Made by a program: the position numbers and the translations under genes
In this document: positions 22,582 through 30,720 of the stretch, piece after piece
How positions within the stretch are numbered: position 1 is the stretch's first letter
Layout: every line of letters starts with the position of its first letter
Notes under the pieces: generated by a model
The model's input: only the letters and a program-made list of their open reading frames with translations
The model's database searches: none
What the model was told of the DNA's origin: nothing
Assembly (NCBI GenBank): GCA_945862045.1
Contig: CAMAWR010000001.1
Location: 55,078 to 119,077 of the forward strand
Reading direction: 5' to 3'
DNA: 64,000 nucleotides
Source of the DNA: Bifidobacterium breve
Lineage (GTDB): Bacteria; Actinomycetota; Acidimicrobiia; Acidimicrobiales; Ilumatobacteraceae

Positions 22582-23540
22582 GCAGAAATCCCGCGCAGCA
22601 TTTCGTCGGCTGCCGACCACGGGTCGCGCGCCCCCGACATCACTTGGGCCTCCAGTGCATCCCACTGCGCACCTTGGCAGAGTTCCCGCGCCCGTAGTTC
22701 GAGGCGTCGTTCGACGATCTCCCGCAACTCCTCCCGCCGGCGCAACTCGCGCCGGCGGGTGAGCTCACCCGATGTCTCGGCACTAGTTCGATGCGCCAAC
22801 ACTGCATTTACCAACTCGATGACACCCTGACCCGTCGTCGCGATGGTGGTCAAGATCGTTGGTTGCCATTCGTCTTCGGCAAACTCGGTGAGTTCGAGCA
22901 TTGCCTGAAGATCGCGGCGTGTCGCATCGACACCGTCACGATCGGCTTTGTTGATGGCGAATACGTCAGCAATCTCGAGTAACCCTGCCTTGTTGGCCTG
23001 CACGGCGTCGCCCCATCCAGGGTTCACGACGACGACGGTGCTGTCGGCTTTTCCTGCAATTTCTACCTCGACCTGACCAACGCCAACCGTCTCGACAATC
23101 ACCCAGTCGTGCCCCGTGGCATCGAGCAATCGAATCGCCTCACTGGTGGCCAACGACAAGCCACCCAGATGACCACGTGTCGCCATCGAACGGATATAGA
23201 CCTTTTCGTCGTGCGCATGGTCTTGCATCCGCACACGATCGCCAAGAATTGCCCCGCCCGTATACGGCGACGATGGATCAATCGCCAGAACACCAACGCG
23301 CGCGCCACGGGCGCGCAAATCAGCGATTACCGCCGACGTGAGGGTACTTTTGCCGGCACCCGGGGCGCCAGTGATGCCGACGACATACCCCCGCCCGGTG
23401 TGCGGGCTGGCCAGGCGGGCCACTTCACGGGCATCGTTTCCGCCACGCTCGACGAGCGACAACAGTCGCGCCAACGCTCCGCGATCACCGCCTGCCGCCG
23501 CAGCAAACAATTGGGTCGGATCATTCGTGCGAATCGCCAT
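22578..23540 (-). CDS. meaB: MeaB-family GTPase, acyl-CoA mutase chaperone
   Basis: 320 residues. It is a G3E GTPase that loads and repairs B12 in methylmalonyl-CoA or isobutyryl-CoA mutases. Walker A is GITGAPGAGKSTL (about 55-67), then DPSSPYTGGAILGDRVRMQ, the switch region FIRS-like YIRSMATRGHLGGLS, VIVETVGVGQVEVEIA and the base-recognition motif INKAD. It lies about 3 kb before the mutase pair at 26639-28728, on the other strand and in another operon; the mutase is its likely client. Confidence 0.93.
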   Translation of the reverse strand: MAIRTNDPTQLFAAAAGGDRGALARLLSLVERGGNDAREVARLASPHTGRGYVVGITGAPGAGKSTLTSAVIADLRARGARVGVLAIDPSSPYTGGAILGDRVRMQDHAHDEKVYIRSMATRGHLGGLSLATSEAIRLLDATGHDWVIVETVGVGQVEVEIAGKADSTVVVVNPGWGDAVQANKAGLLEIADVFAINKADRDGVDATRRDLQAMLELTEFAEDEWQPTILTTIATTGQGVIELVNAVLAHRTSAETSGELTRRRELRRREELREIVERRLELRARELCQGAQWDALEAQVMSGARDPWSAADEMLRGISA

Positions 23541-23542
23541 TG

Positions 23543-23770
23543 CTATTCGATCGCGACAACTTCGGTGACACCGTCGACACGGTCACGCATGATGCGCTCA
23601 ATTCCGGCCTTCAGCGTTTGACCGCTCGCCGGGCAAGTGCCACAGGCACCCACCAGGGTGACCGACACGATGCCCGTTGACTCGTCGACGTCGCGCAACA
23701 CGATGTCGCCGCCGTCGGCTTGCAGGGCTGGACGAATCACCTCGATCGTCTCTTCAACTTGGGTTCTCAT
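23543..23770 (-). CDS. NFU-type iron-sulfur carrier domain protein
   Basis: 75 residues from ATG 23770 (a GTG two codons upstream is possible). A single NifU C-terminal domain: VIRPALQADGGDIVLRDVD and the cluster-binding GACGTCPAS (C-x2-C). Such proteins carry [4Fe-4S] or [2Fe-2S] clusters to targets. The stop is 2 bases before the meaB start, so they are co-transcribed. Confidence 0.88.
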   Translation of the reverse strand: MRTQVEETIEVIRPALQADGGDIVLRDVDESTGIVSVTLVGACGTCPASGQTLKAGIERIMRDRVDGVTEVVAIE

Positions 23771-23835
23771 TGACACGCGTTACCTCGGATAGTTCAGCGC
23801 AAGAATATGCGGCGAACTCCTTCTACGATAGGAGC

Positions 23836-23964
23836 GTGTTCGCACACCAAGGTGGTTGGGATGAAATCCTGCTGGTGGCGGGGCCGATTGCGGTCATTGT
23901 GTTCGTGCTGTGGCGGGCAACGAAGCGAGTTAAACGCGAGTCACATCGGCACCAAGACCGCTGA
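23836..23964 (+). CDS. Small single-pass membrane protein
   Basis: 42 residues from a GTG preceded by AGGAG: MFAHQGGWDEILLVAG at the N-terminus, one hydrophobic helix (about 10-26) and a strongly basic tail (RATKRVKRESHRHQDR). Short proteins with an N-terminal GGWDE and one helix occur in other actinobacteria, as I recall, so it is probably real. The spacing between AGGAG and the GTG is very short. The 3' end overlaps the convergent murA gene by 35 bases. Confidence 0.5.
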   Translation: MFAHQGGWDEILLVAGPIAVIVFVLWRATKRVKRESHRHQDR

Positions 23965-25198
23965 GACGTCCGACGAGGTCGTCGTAACCGCGGTCGATGT
24001 GATGAATATCATGCACGGTCGTTTCGCCGTGGGCGACGAGACCAGCAACGACGAGTGCGGCACCGGCGCGAATATCGGGCACACGCACTTCGCTGCCGAT
24101 GAGTTCGTACACCCCGCGCACGGTGGCTTTGTTGCCGTAGATCGCAATTGAAGCGCCAAGCTTGCGGATCTCTTCGATGTAGCGGAACCGACCCGGGAAC
24201 AGGGTTTCGGTCACCGAACCCTCACCGCGACCCACACACAACATCGCCACGAGCAACGGCTTGTAATCGGTTGCGATGCCGGGATAGGGCTCGGTGATGA
24301 AGTCGATCGCGCGAAGGCGCTCGTGGGATGTCACCCGAACACCGTCGCGCTGCGGCGTGACTGCCACGCCCATCCGCGCGTAGCAATTGAGCAGATCCTC
24401 CATATGTTCGGTACGCGCCGAACGAACGACGATGTCCCCACCAGCGACTGCGACGGCAGCCATGTAGGTGGCGGCCTGCACGCGGTCCGGGATCACGGTG
24501 TGTCGCGTGCTCCTCAGTGAACCGCGCTCACAGCCGTGAATGATCAATCGCGATGTGCCGATGCCCTCGATGTCGGCGCCCATCGCCACGATCATGTTGC
24601 AGAGGTCCTGCACCTCTGGTTCGCGTGCCGCATTATCAATGACGGTCACTCCGCGGGCAAAGATTGCGGCGGTCAATAGGTTCTCGGTCGCACCGACACT
24701 CGGGATATCAAGTTCAATGTTGGTGCCTTTCAGGCGATCGGCGTACGCAAAGATGTCGTACAGACCCTCCTCCACCGTTGCCCCCATTTTTTGCAGGCCA
24801 GCGACATGCAGGTTGATCGGGCGACCGCCGAAGTCGTCACCGCCTGGCCAGTTGATGCGGGCCGAGCCGTAATGCGAAACCAGCGGACCGAGCACGTTGA
24901 GACTGGCGCGCATTTTGTCGAACTTCTCGAACGGTACCTCCGGGGTGATGTTGCCCGTGTTCGTGAGTTGCAACTCGTGCGTTCCGAGCCACTTGGATGA
25001 CACACCCAAGGCACCCAGCGTCTCGGCCATCGTGTGCACGTCGGTGATCGCCGGCACGTTGGTGAACACGTAGTCACCTTCGGCAAGCAGCGTGGCGGCC
25101 ATCAACTTCAGCACCGAATTCTTCGCACCGGGTACCTGCACCGAGCCCGAGAGTGGGCCACTACGACGCACGACGATGCGTGGAGACTCGACTTTCAC
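23930..25198 (-). CDS. murA: UDP-N-acetylglucosamine 1-carboxyvinyltransferase with Cys-to-Asp active site
   Basis: 422 residues from the GTG at 25198 (another GTG lies at 25201). It transfers enolpyruvate to UDP-GlcNAc, the first committed step of peptidoglycan synthesis. Signatures: VPGAKNSVLKLMAATLL, TNVPAITDV, MRASLNVLGPLVSHYG, and GSTPDR-region equivalents. The catalytic-loop cysteine (Cys115 in E. coli, PGGC) is Asp121 here (WPGGDDFGGRP). The same change in mycobacterial MurA gives intrinsic fosfomycin resistance. The start is only 27 bases from the divergent MFS gene. Confidence 0.94.
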   Translation of the reverse strand: MKVESPRIVVRRSGPLSGSVQVPGAKNSVLKLMAATLLAEGDYVFTNVPAITDVHTMAETLGALGVSSKWLGTHELQLTNTGNITPEVPFEKFDKMRASLNVLGPLVSHYGSARINWPGGDDFGGRPINLHVAGLQKMGATVEEGLYDIFAYADRLKGTNIELDIPSVGATENLLTAAIFARGVTVIDNAAREPEVQDLCNMIVAMGADIEGIGTSRLIIHGCERGSLRSTRHTVIPDRVQAATYMAAVAVAGGDIVVRSARTEHMEDLLNCYARMGVAVTPQRDGVRVTSHERLRAIDFITEPYPGIATDYKPLLVAMLCVGRGEGSVTETLFPGRFRYIEEIRKLGASIAIYGNKATVRGVYELIGSEVRVPDIRAGAALVVAGLVAHGETTVHDIHHIDRGYDDLVGRLSGLGADVTRV

Positions 25199-25225
25199 CA
25201 CTCTCAGTATGCTCGCGCCGTGCCG

Positions 25226-26422
25226 ATGAAGGGTGAATCGCGGGTGCTGTCGTTGCTGGCGCTCGCCTCCATGCCGTTTGCGTACGTCAACACGCTGTTC
25301 ACGCAAACGGTGTCGTTCGCCGCCGACGAATTCGGCCGTTCCGATGCCGATATCGGGTTTGCTGCCGCCATCGTGCGCTGGGGTGTGCTGGTCGTGCCAC
25401 CCATTGCATTGTTCGCCGACCGGATCGGGCGTCGTAAAATTCTCGTGGCAGCTGCATGGGCTGCACCGGTGCTGGCCGCCGGCGGTGCGCTGGCGCCGAC
25501 GTATGAGTGGCTCGTCGCATCGCAGGTGGTCGCCCGACCTCTTGCCCTCGTCATCAACGTGATGATCCTGGTGATGCTCACCGAAGAAATGTCGCGCGAG
25601 ACGCGGGCCCGATCAGTCGGCCTCGTAGTGATTGCCAGCAGCGTCGGCGCAGGTTTGGCCGTCGCCTTCCTGCCACTGGCTGACGTCACCACATCAGGTT
25701 GGCGCTGGCTCTACGCGCTGTCACTTGTCTGGCTGCCAGTGGCATTCGTATTGCAACGCCAACTACGCGAAACATCCAGATTCGTGCAGGTTCACTCGAT
25801 TGCGCACGGCACACCAGTTGCACGTGTGTCGCGGTCACGACTTGCCGTCCAGATCAGTGCTGCGTTCCTCACCAGTGTGTTCATCGCTGCGGCGAGCGTC
25901 TACTTCGTCAACTATTTGCGGGACGTGCGCAACTATGACGCGCTGATGGTCGCCGTCTTCACCGTCGCTACCACGATTCCCGCCGCAATCGGGCTCATCA
26001 TCGGTGGCCGAATTGCCGATCAACGAGGTCGCCGCATCGCTGGCGCCGTCTCGTTGGCCATCGGCGTGCTGCTCGTCGTTGTTGCCTACGCCACGAGTGG
26101 CCCAACCATGTGGATCGCTGAAATCATCGGTGGCATCGCACTCGGTATTTCATTCCCGGCACTCGGTGTGTACCGTGGCGAGATGTTTCCCACCGCCCAT
26201 CGCAGCACGGGTGCCGCCACCGTGACGGCGACCGGGCTCATTGGTGGCAGCCTCGGGCTGGTGATTGCCGGACGACTGCTGGATGCCGGTTGGAGTTATG
26301 CGCAAATCATGGGGCTTCTGGCCATCGCACCACTCGTGGTGGCGGTGATCGTGTTCGTCACTTTCCCCGAGACCGCGCACCGAGAACTCGAAGAAATCAG
26401 CCCCGACGTCGATCATTCTTGA
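25226..26422 (+). CDS. MFS transporter, 12 helices
   Basis: 398 residues (GTG at 25220 is an alternative start). Twelve hydrophobic segments; motif A LFADRIGRRKILVAAAW between helices 2 and 3, a second copy GGRIADQRGRRIAGAVSLA in the C-terminal half, and the sugar-porter-like PETAHRELEEISPD at the C-terminus. This resembles metabolite:H+ symporter or sugar-porter-like MFS groups; the substrate is unknown. It is the last gene before the change to the catabolic region. Confidence 0.84.
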   Translation: MKGESRVLSLLALASMPFAYVNTLFTQTVSFAADEFGRSDADIGFAAAIVRWGVLVVPPIALFADRIGRRKILVAAAWAAPVLAAGGALAPTYEWLVASQVVARPLALVINVMILVMLTEEMSRETRARSVGLVVIASSVGAGLAVAFLPLADVTTSGWRWLYALSLVWLPVAFVLQRQLRETSRFVQVHSIAHGTPVARVSRSRLAVQISAAFLTSVFIAAASVYFVNYLRDVRNYDALMVAVFTVATTIPAAIGLIIGGRIADQRGRRIAGAVSLAIGVLLVVVAYATSGPTMWIAEIIGGIALGISFPALGVYRGEMFPTAHRSTGAATVTATGLIGGSLGLVIAGRLLDAGWSYAQIMGLLAIAPLVVAVIVFVTFPETAHRELEEISPDVDHS

Positions 26423-26434
26423 CCTGGAGAACCT

Positions 26435-26448
26435 TGCGCGTTAGCGCA
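26435..26448 (+). terminator. Short hairpin after the MFS gene
   Basis: TGCGC-GTTA-GCGCA forms a perfect 5-bp stem 12 bases after the stop codon; a T-run (TTTTTG) follows only at 26462-26467. Weak evidence for a terminator. The rest of 26449-26620 shows nothing recognisable except TTAC-CGTA-GTAA near 26579. Confidence 0.3.
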
Positions 26449-26638
26449 CGTAAAAGGCCAATTTTTGTTCCAGACTTTCTTCAATATGTGGCTTTCAACA
26501 ACTCGGACGAGCACACACTTTCGGGTTTGCATCGGGATATGAAATACCTTTCGCAGTACCACAGGGACACGAGCAGAGTTACCGTAGTAATGTTCAAGGA
26601 AATAGGATGTTGAAATAAACCACAAGGAGGTCCATCTG

Positions 26639-28315
26639 ATGGCACAAGAACAAGAACAAGACCAACCTTTGCATTTGTCGAAGCTTTCACCTCGCGCCAT
26701 TTGGCGCAAAGCATTTGAGTCGTCAAAACGACGTTCAGCCGATTTCTCCACCATGTCAGGTATCCCATTGGAGGCCGTCTACGGCACCGACGCAAGCGAA
26801 TACCCGGGTCAATACCCGTTCACCCGTGGTCCCCACGCCTCGATGTACCGCTCAAAGCTCTGGACGATGCGGATGTTCGCAGGTTTCGGCACTGCGGAAG
26901 ATACCAACTATCGCTTCAAAGAAATCATTCGGTCGGGTGGTGATGGGCTTTCGACAGCGTTTGACATGCCGACACTGCTCGGCATCGACTCCGATCATCC
27001 GATGGCTGAGGGTGAGGTAGGTCGTTGTGGAGTTGCGGTCGACACCATCGCAGACATGGAGGATTTGTACTCCGACCTCGACCTTTCCAAAATTACGACT
27101 TCAATGACTATCAATTCACCGGCAGCCGTCATTTTCGCCATGTTCGTGGCACAGGCCGAAAAGAAAGGTACTCCTCGTCACCTGCTCGGTGGCACGCTGC
27201 AAAATGACATCCTGAAGGAATACCAGGCACAAAAAGAGTTCGTTTTCCCGCCACGCCAGGCAATGCGATTGGTGCGAGACACCATTGCATTCACTACCCG
27301 TGAAATGCCGCGATGGAATTCAATTAGTATTTCGGGTTATCACATCAGAGAAGCAGGGTCAACGGCAGCCGAAGAGCTGGCATTCACGCTTGCCAACGGC
27401 TTCGCATACGTCGAATTAGGTCAACAGGCAGGCCTCGCGATCGACGACTTTGCGCCCCGATTGTCATTCTTCTTCAATGCCCACATTGACTTCTTCGAAG
27501 AAATTGCGAAGTACCGTGCGGCCCGGCGAATCTGGGCGCGTTGGATGAAAGAGCGTTATGGCGCAAAAATCGAAAAATCTCTGTTGATGCGATTCCATAC
27601 CCAAACTGCAGGGGTTTCGCTAACTGCCCAGCAACCCGAAGTCAATATTGTACGAACGGCCATCGAGGCGCTGGCGGGGGTGCTAGGCGGTACGCAAAGT
27701 CTGCACACAAATTCCATGGACGAAGCCCTTGCATTGCCAACCGAAAAAGCGGTTCGTATTGCTTTAAGAACACAACAAGTGATTGCTTTTGAAACAAACG
27801 TGACACATGTTGCAGACCCCCTCGGGGGCTCATGGTACGTCGAATCTCTGACTGACGAAATAGAGCGACAAGCAGAGGAGATTTTTGCAACCCTGAACGA
27901 TATGGGCCAAGGTTCGATGCTCGAAGGAGTCATCCGTGGTATTGAAGACAACTGGTTTCAGCGTCGCATCGGAGATTCGGCGTATGATCTAGAAATCAAA
28001 CTTGGTAAAAATCAAAGGATTGTTGTCGGTGTCAACTGTTTCACAGAGGGGAACGAAGAGGAGGAAATTGAGACCCTCGAAATTACAAGTGCGGATGAAG
28101 AACGTCAGCTGAAACGTCTTGACCTGGTGCGAAGTCAGCGCGACCCTGAGCTGGTTGCGGCGGCCCTTGCCAAACTTGTCAAGCAGGCAGGTGACAGCTC
28201 GGTCAACCTGATGCCGGCACTAGTTGAGGCTGCTCTTGCCTATGCGTCACTCGGTGAAATTATGGCTGCCCTCGAGTCCGTCTTTGGCCGACACGTCGAA
28301 ACACCAAGTATCTAG
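26639..28315 (+). CDS. icmA: B12-dependent acyl-CoA mutase large subunit, isobutyryl-CoA-mutase type
   Basis: 558 residues; excellent AAGGAGG Shine-Dalgarno just upstream. The substrate-binding TIM barrel is complete (TRGPHASMYRSKLWTM, GLSTAFDMPTLLG, GTLQNDILKEY, SISISGYHIREAGST). Specificity positions: Phe80 (MRMFAGFG) and Gln198 (EYQAQKEF), exactly the numbers and residues of isobutyryl-CoA mutase IcmA. Methylmalonyl-CoA mutases carry Tyr and Arg there, and 2-hydroxyisobutyryl-CoA mutase carries Ile. It probably interconverts isobutyryl-CoA and butyryl-CoA or a related branched acyl-CoA. The cobalamin domain is the separate gene 11 bases downstream. Confidence 0.9.
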   Translation: MAQEQEQDQPLHLSKLSPRAIWRKAFESSKRRSADFSTMSGIPLEAVYGTDASEYPGQYPFTRGPHASMYRSKLWTMRMFAGFGTAEDTNYRFKEIIRSGGDGLSTAFDMPTLLGIDSDHPMAEGEVGRCGVAVDTIADMEDLYSDLDLSKITTSMTINSPAAVIFAMFVAQAEKKGTPRHLLGGTLQNDILKEYQAQKEFVFPPRQAMRLVRDTIAFTTREMPRWNSISISGYHIREAGSTAAEELAFTLANGFAYVELGQQAGLAIDDFAPRLSFFFNAHIDFFEEIAKYRAARRIWARWMKERYGAKIEKSLLMRFHTQTAGVSLTAQQPEVNIVRTAIEALAGVLGGTQSLHTNSMDEALALPTEKAVRIALRTQQVIAFETNVTHVADPLGGSWYVESLTDEIERQAEEIFATLNDMGQGSMLEGVIRGIEDNWFQRRIGDSAYDLEIKLGKNQRIVVGVNCFTEGNEEEEIETLEITSADEERQLKRLDLVRSQRDPELVAAALAKLVKQAGDSSVNLMPALVEAALAYASLGEIMAALESVFGRHVETPSI

Positions 28316-28326
28316 AACTTGCCCCG

Positions 28327-28728
28327 ATGCCAAACCGAATCCTCGTCGCAAAAGTCGGACTCGACGGCCACGATCGAGGCATAAAAGTTGTAGCACGAAT
28401 ACTGCGGGATGCCGGTTTTGAAGTCGTCTACACGGGTCTGTTCCAAACAGCCGAGTCGGTCGCCGCAGCGGCCGTCGATGAGGACGTTGACCTCGTCGGG
28501 CTTTCCATGCTGTCTGGCGCGCACATGGCACTCGCGCCAAAAGTCGTCAAGCAGTTGCGAGCTCGAAATTCGGAAATACCGGTTGTTGTCGGCGGGATCA
28601 TTCCAAAAAGAGACATCATCAAACTCAAAACCCTTGGAGTTCGTGATGTTTTGACGGCGGGTTCCACACCGGACGAAGTTGTCGAAGTGATTCGCCGAGC
28701 CCTCATTCCAATTTCTATCGAGTCCTAA
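28327..28728 (+). CDS. icmB: Cobalamin-binding small subunit of acyl-CoA mutase
   Basis: 133 residues, one B12-binding domain. KVGLDGHDRG contains the DxHxxG motif whose His ligates cobalt from below. LVGLSMLSGAHM and VVVGGIIP form the rest of the nucleotide-tail pocket. It pairs with the large subunit immediately upstream to make a heterotetrameric mutase of the IcmA/IcmB kind. Confidence 0.93.
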   Translation: MPNRILVAKVGLDGHDRGIKVVARILRDAGFEVVYTGLFQTAESVAAAAVDEDVDLVGLSMLSGAHMALAPKVVKQLRARNSEIPVVVGGIIPKRDIIKLKTLGVRDVLTAGSTPDEVVEVIRRALIPISIES

Positions 28729-28735
28729 ATTTCCC

Positions 28736-28759
28736 CTCGGGCATCTGCCGATGCCTGAG
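28736..28759. terminator. Hairpin between convergent icmB and selenoprotein genes
   Basis: CTCGGGCATC pairs with GATGCCTGAG around a TGCC loop: a 10-bp stem with a single G-U pair. It fills the gap between the icmB stop (28728) and the selenoprotein stop (28760-28762). There is no strong T-run on either side, so termination efficiency is uncertain. Confidence 0.5.
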
Positions 28760-29287
28760 TCAAACGGAGAGCTGAGCGACAACCGCATCAGCAACCCGCG
28801 CAGCGATGACTCGCAAGGTTGCTTCGTCTTGGGTCGATATCGGATGCGGAACCTCACATCCGACGAAGCCTGCAGCACCGATGGTCGGCGCAAAACTCGC
28901 AACGATAGGACGAAACGGCTCCGTAATGATGAGTGCCGCCGGAATTCCTTTTGCTTCAAATTGGATGGCGTCGTGCAAACTGCACGCGGTACAAGCGCCT
29001 CAATCGCCCAGACCTGAAATTACGAGGTGCGCACGAGCGGCAAACATTGAAACCAGGTCTGCGTCAATGGGACGACCAGCACTTGGCTTGGAGTGAACCT
29101 CAATGGTTGCTATGGGAAGACGCTGTTGGATTTCTGCGGCAACGAACTGCAACAACTGTCTTGCTTTTGGCTTGCCATTCTCCACCAAAAGCAAGTGCAA
29201 CTCCTCCCCCGGGAGGAATTGGCGACGAGTGGCAAGCGTTAAGCCTTCAACTTCGTCACCTTCAAAGTGTGGAATCAAGACTTCCAT
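28760..29287 (-). CDS. UGSC-family selenoprotein (in-frame UGA read as selenocysteine)
   Basis: Two frames usually called as separate genes, or missed, are one 175-residue protein. Codons 1-95 (MEVLIPHFEGDEVEGLTLAT onward) end in LVISGLGD. Then come TGA at 29002-29000 and GACTACSLHDAIQFEAKGIP onward, ending in AQLSV and a TGA stop. The joint reads GLGD-U96-GAC99-TAC102, matching the UGSC selenoprotein family (U-G-S/A-C), with a likely Sec/Cys redox pair. A SECIS-like hairpin follows the UGA. The function of the family is unknown; a thiol or selenol redox role is inferred. It lies 18 nt after a conserved CxxC protein, probably its partner. Selenocysteine genes (selA, selB, selC, selD) are not in this window and must be elsewhere if this reading is right. 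Confidence 0.82.
28967..29002 (-). promoter_or_regulatory. Sec UGA codon and SECIS-like stem-loop
   Basis: On the minus strand the UGA (29002-29000) is followed 13 nt later by CGUGCA-GUU-UGCACG, a perfect 6-bp stem (28986-28981 with 28977-28972) with a GUU loop. An outer GGCG/CGCC pairing (28999-28996 with 28970-28967) closes the structure. The loop lies 19 nt after the UGA and its first base is G. This meets the bacterial SECIS rules as I know them (loop about 16-37 nt downstream, G among the first two loop bases). Confidence 0.72.
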
Positions 29288-29305
29288 ATTGGTGGCGAGC
29301 CTAGT

Positions 29306-30604
29306 TCACGTATTGCGGGGATCACGGATTTCGAATGTCCAGCCACGACCAAGCACTTTTTCAATCTGCGCCACAAAGATGACGCTGAGCGTTGCAGCGG
29401 GCATCACACACTCGGCACAAGAGACCGTTGGAATAACGAGCGTGAACTCCAAGGCCTTTTCGCCGACCTGTTCAACCAGAAGATCGGCCCCATCTGACCG
29501 TAGTCCAGCGGCGAGTGATTCCCGCAACATCGCCAAACTGCCTGTATCCAGCGCAGAATGTGCACCTGAATGCTCTACTGCCACAGTCACCGAGCGGTTA
29601 TGCAGCGTTGGAGCCCAAACCGGAATATAGGCCGACCAACCAGCACCGGCGCCGCCAGCTGTGACCACGAACAGATCATCTACGGACGCAATTGAGGGCA
29701 ACTTTCCATCGGGCGTTGTCCCAAAATCGTGTTGGGATCCCTTCTCGGGCACCACTCCCCACTGCTCAAGTTCAGCGGGTGTAACACGACTGTGTTCAAC
29801 CAGAAATTCACGAATCTGGCGCTTACCCCAGCCACCATCGTGAAGAATTTGGGAATGCTCGTGACCGAGGATGACCAGACCCTGACTTGCTTTTCCAACG
29901 CAGTAGGTTGCCGGATTACGCATGGCTGCAGCAAACGTGAGGAGCACACCTCGTGGATCTGGATTGAGATGGTTGGCCACCTGCCGCGGACCTTCAGTGG
30001 CCATGATTGTCACGGTGGTGTCAGCGTAAGAAAAACCAAGCTCGACACGCAAAGGCTCCCATGGTGCAGGTGGGTCGTATTCTGCGAGACACATTGACAA
30101 TTTGCCAGGATGCCCGATTGACGAACCATCCATCTCCCCCGTTCGCGCGCCAAAAACGTTGGCGGCAACCAAGCGAACAGATCGACCAATGGTCATGTTC
30201 GCACGATTGCCAGGCCCAAGGACATTGAGGCGGCTGCGCATCCCGATTGCCTCTGCATACGGACCAGAGATGACAAGACACGAAGCAGCACCACCCGTGC
30301 TGGTGAGAGCGGTGTGGGCATTGAATGCGGGGGTCAGCATTGCGCGAAGAGCGGCAACTACCACCGGAAAATACTCAGGTTTGCAACCGGCAAGAACGGC
30401 ATTGATCGCCGCCTTTTCGGCGGTGAGAACCCGCGAACGTTCCTTGATCTCACCAATTGCAAATGTCGCCTCCAGCCCAGCCGCTGCCAACATCGCCTCC
30501 ACACGCTCCAGCGTTGGCGCAATAACTGGAAGCCCATCCGTCCAATTATTCTCAAACATGTGCTCTTGCGCACTGGACTCATCGAGTTCGATTGATCGTG
30601 CCAT
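29306..30604 (-). CDS. Conserved protein of unknown function, putative partner of the selenoprotein
   Basis: 432 residues; AAGGGG precedes the ATG at 30604. The N-terminus has ENNWTDGLPVIAPTLERVEAML. The middle is rich in conserved-looking glycine and asparagine segments (STGGAASCLVISGPYAEAIGM, LGPGNRANMTIGRSVRL, PDPRGVLLTFAAAMRNPATYC). The C-terminus carries C396-A-E-C399 (TVSCAECVMPAATLSV), a possible redox pair. No signal peptide or membrane segment. I do not recognise a characterised enzyme family. Being 18 nt upstream of the UGSC selenoprotein on the same strand suggests a functional pair, perhaps exchanging electrons through CxxC and Sec. Confidence 0.7.
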   Translation of the reverse strand: MARSIELDESSAQEHMFENNWTDGLPVIAPTLERVEAMLAAAGLEATFAIGEIKERSRVLTAEKAAINAVLAGCKPEYFPVVVAALRAMLTPAFNAHTALTSTGGAASCLVISGPYAEAIGMRSRLNVLGPGNRANMTIGRSVRLVAANVFGARTGEMDGSSIGHPGKLSMCLAEYDPPAPWEPLRVELGFSYADTTVTIMATEGPRQVANHLNPDPRGVLLTFAAAMRNPATYCVGKASQGLVILGHEHSQILHDGGWGKRQIREFLVEHSRVTPAELEQWGVVPEKGSQHDFGTTPDGKLPSIASVDDLFVVTAGGAGAGWSAYIPVWAPTLHNRSVTVAVEHSGAHSALDTGSLAMLRESLAAGLRSDGADLLVEQVGEKALEFTLVIPTVSCAECVMPAATLSVIFVAQIEKVLGRGWTFEIRDPRNT

Positions 30605-30638
30605 GGCGATTCCCCTTCGATTCGCTCAAGTTGTCTTG

Positions 30639-30652
30639 AGGTTCACTGACCT
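30639..30652. promoter_or_regulatory. Inverted repeat in divergent region
   Basis: AGGT-TCACTG-ACCT lies between divergent transcription units (29306-30604 leftward, 30721 rightward). Short arms, so only a candidate operator; TTGAGGTT and TTGACC-like hexamers nearby could be -35 elements. Confidence 0.3.
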
Positions 30653-30720
30653 GTTGTTACTACCATAGGCGCAACCATGCAACGTCTGCTCACGCCTTCA
30701 TTTGACCTACGGTTTGTCTG

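Noticed and set aside
26413..26754. 113-codon minus-strand frame over the icmA promoter
   Set aside because: It covers the strong AAGGAGG site and start of icmA, is Ser/Cys/Trp-rich and has no recognisable domain.
28760..28978. A separate 72-codon gene starting at a TTG after the in-frame TGA
   Set aside because: It has no ribosome binding site, and homology-type motifs run continuously across the TGA in the same frame, so one Sec-containing gene is the better reading.
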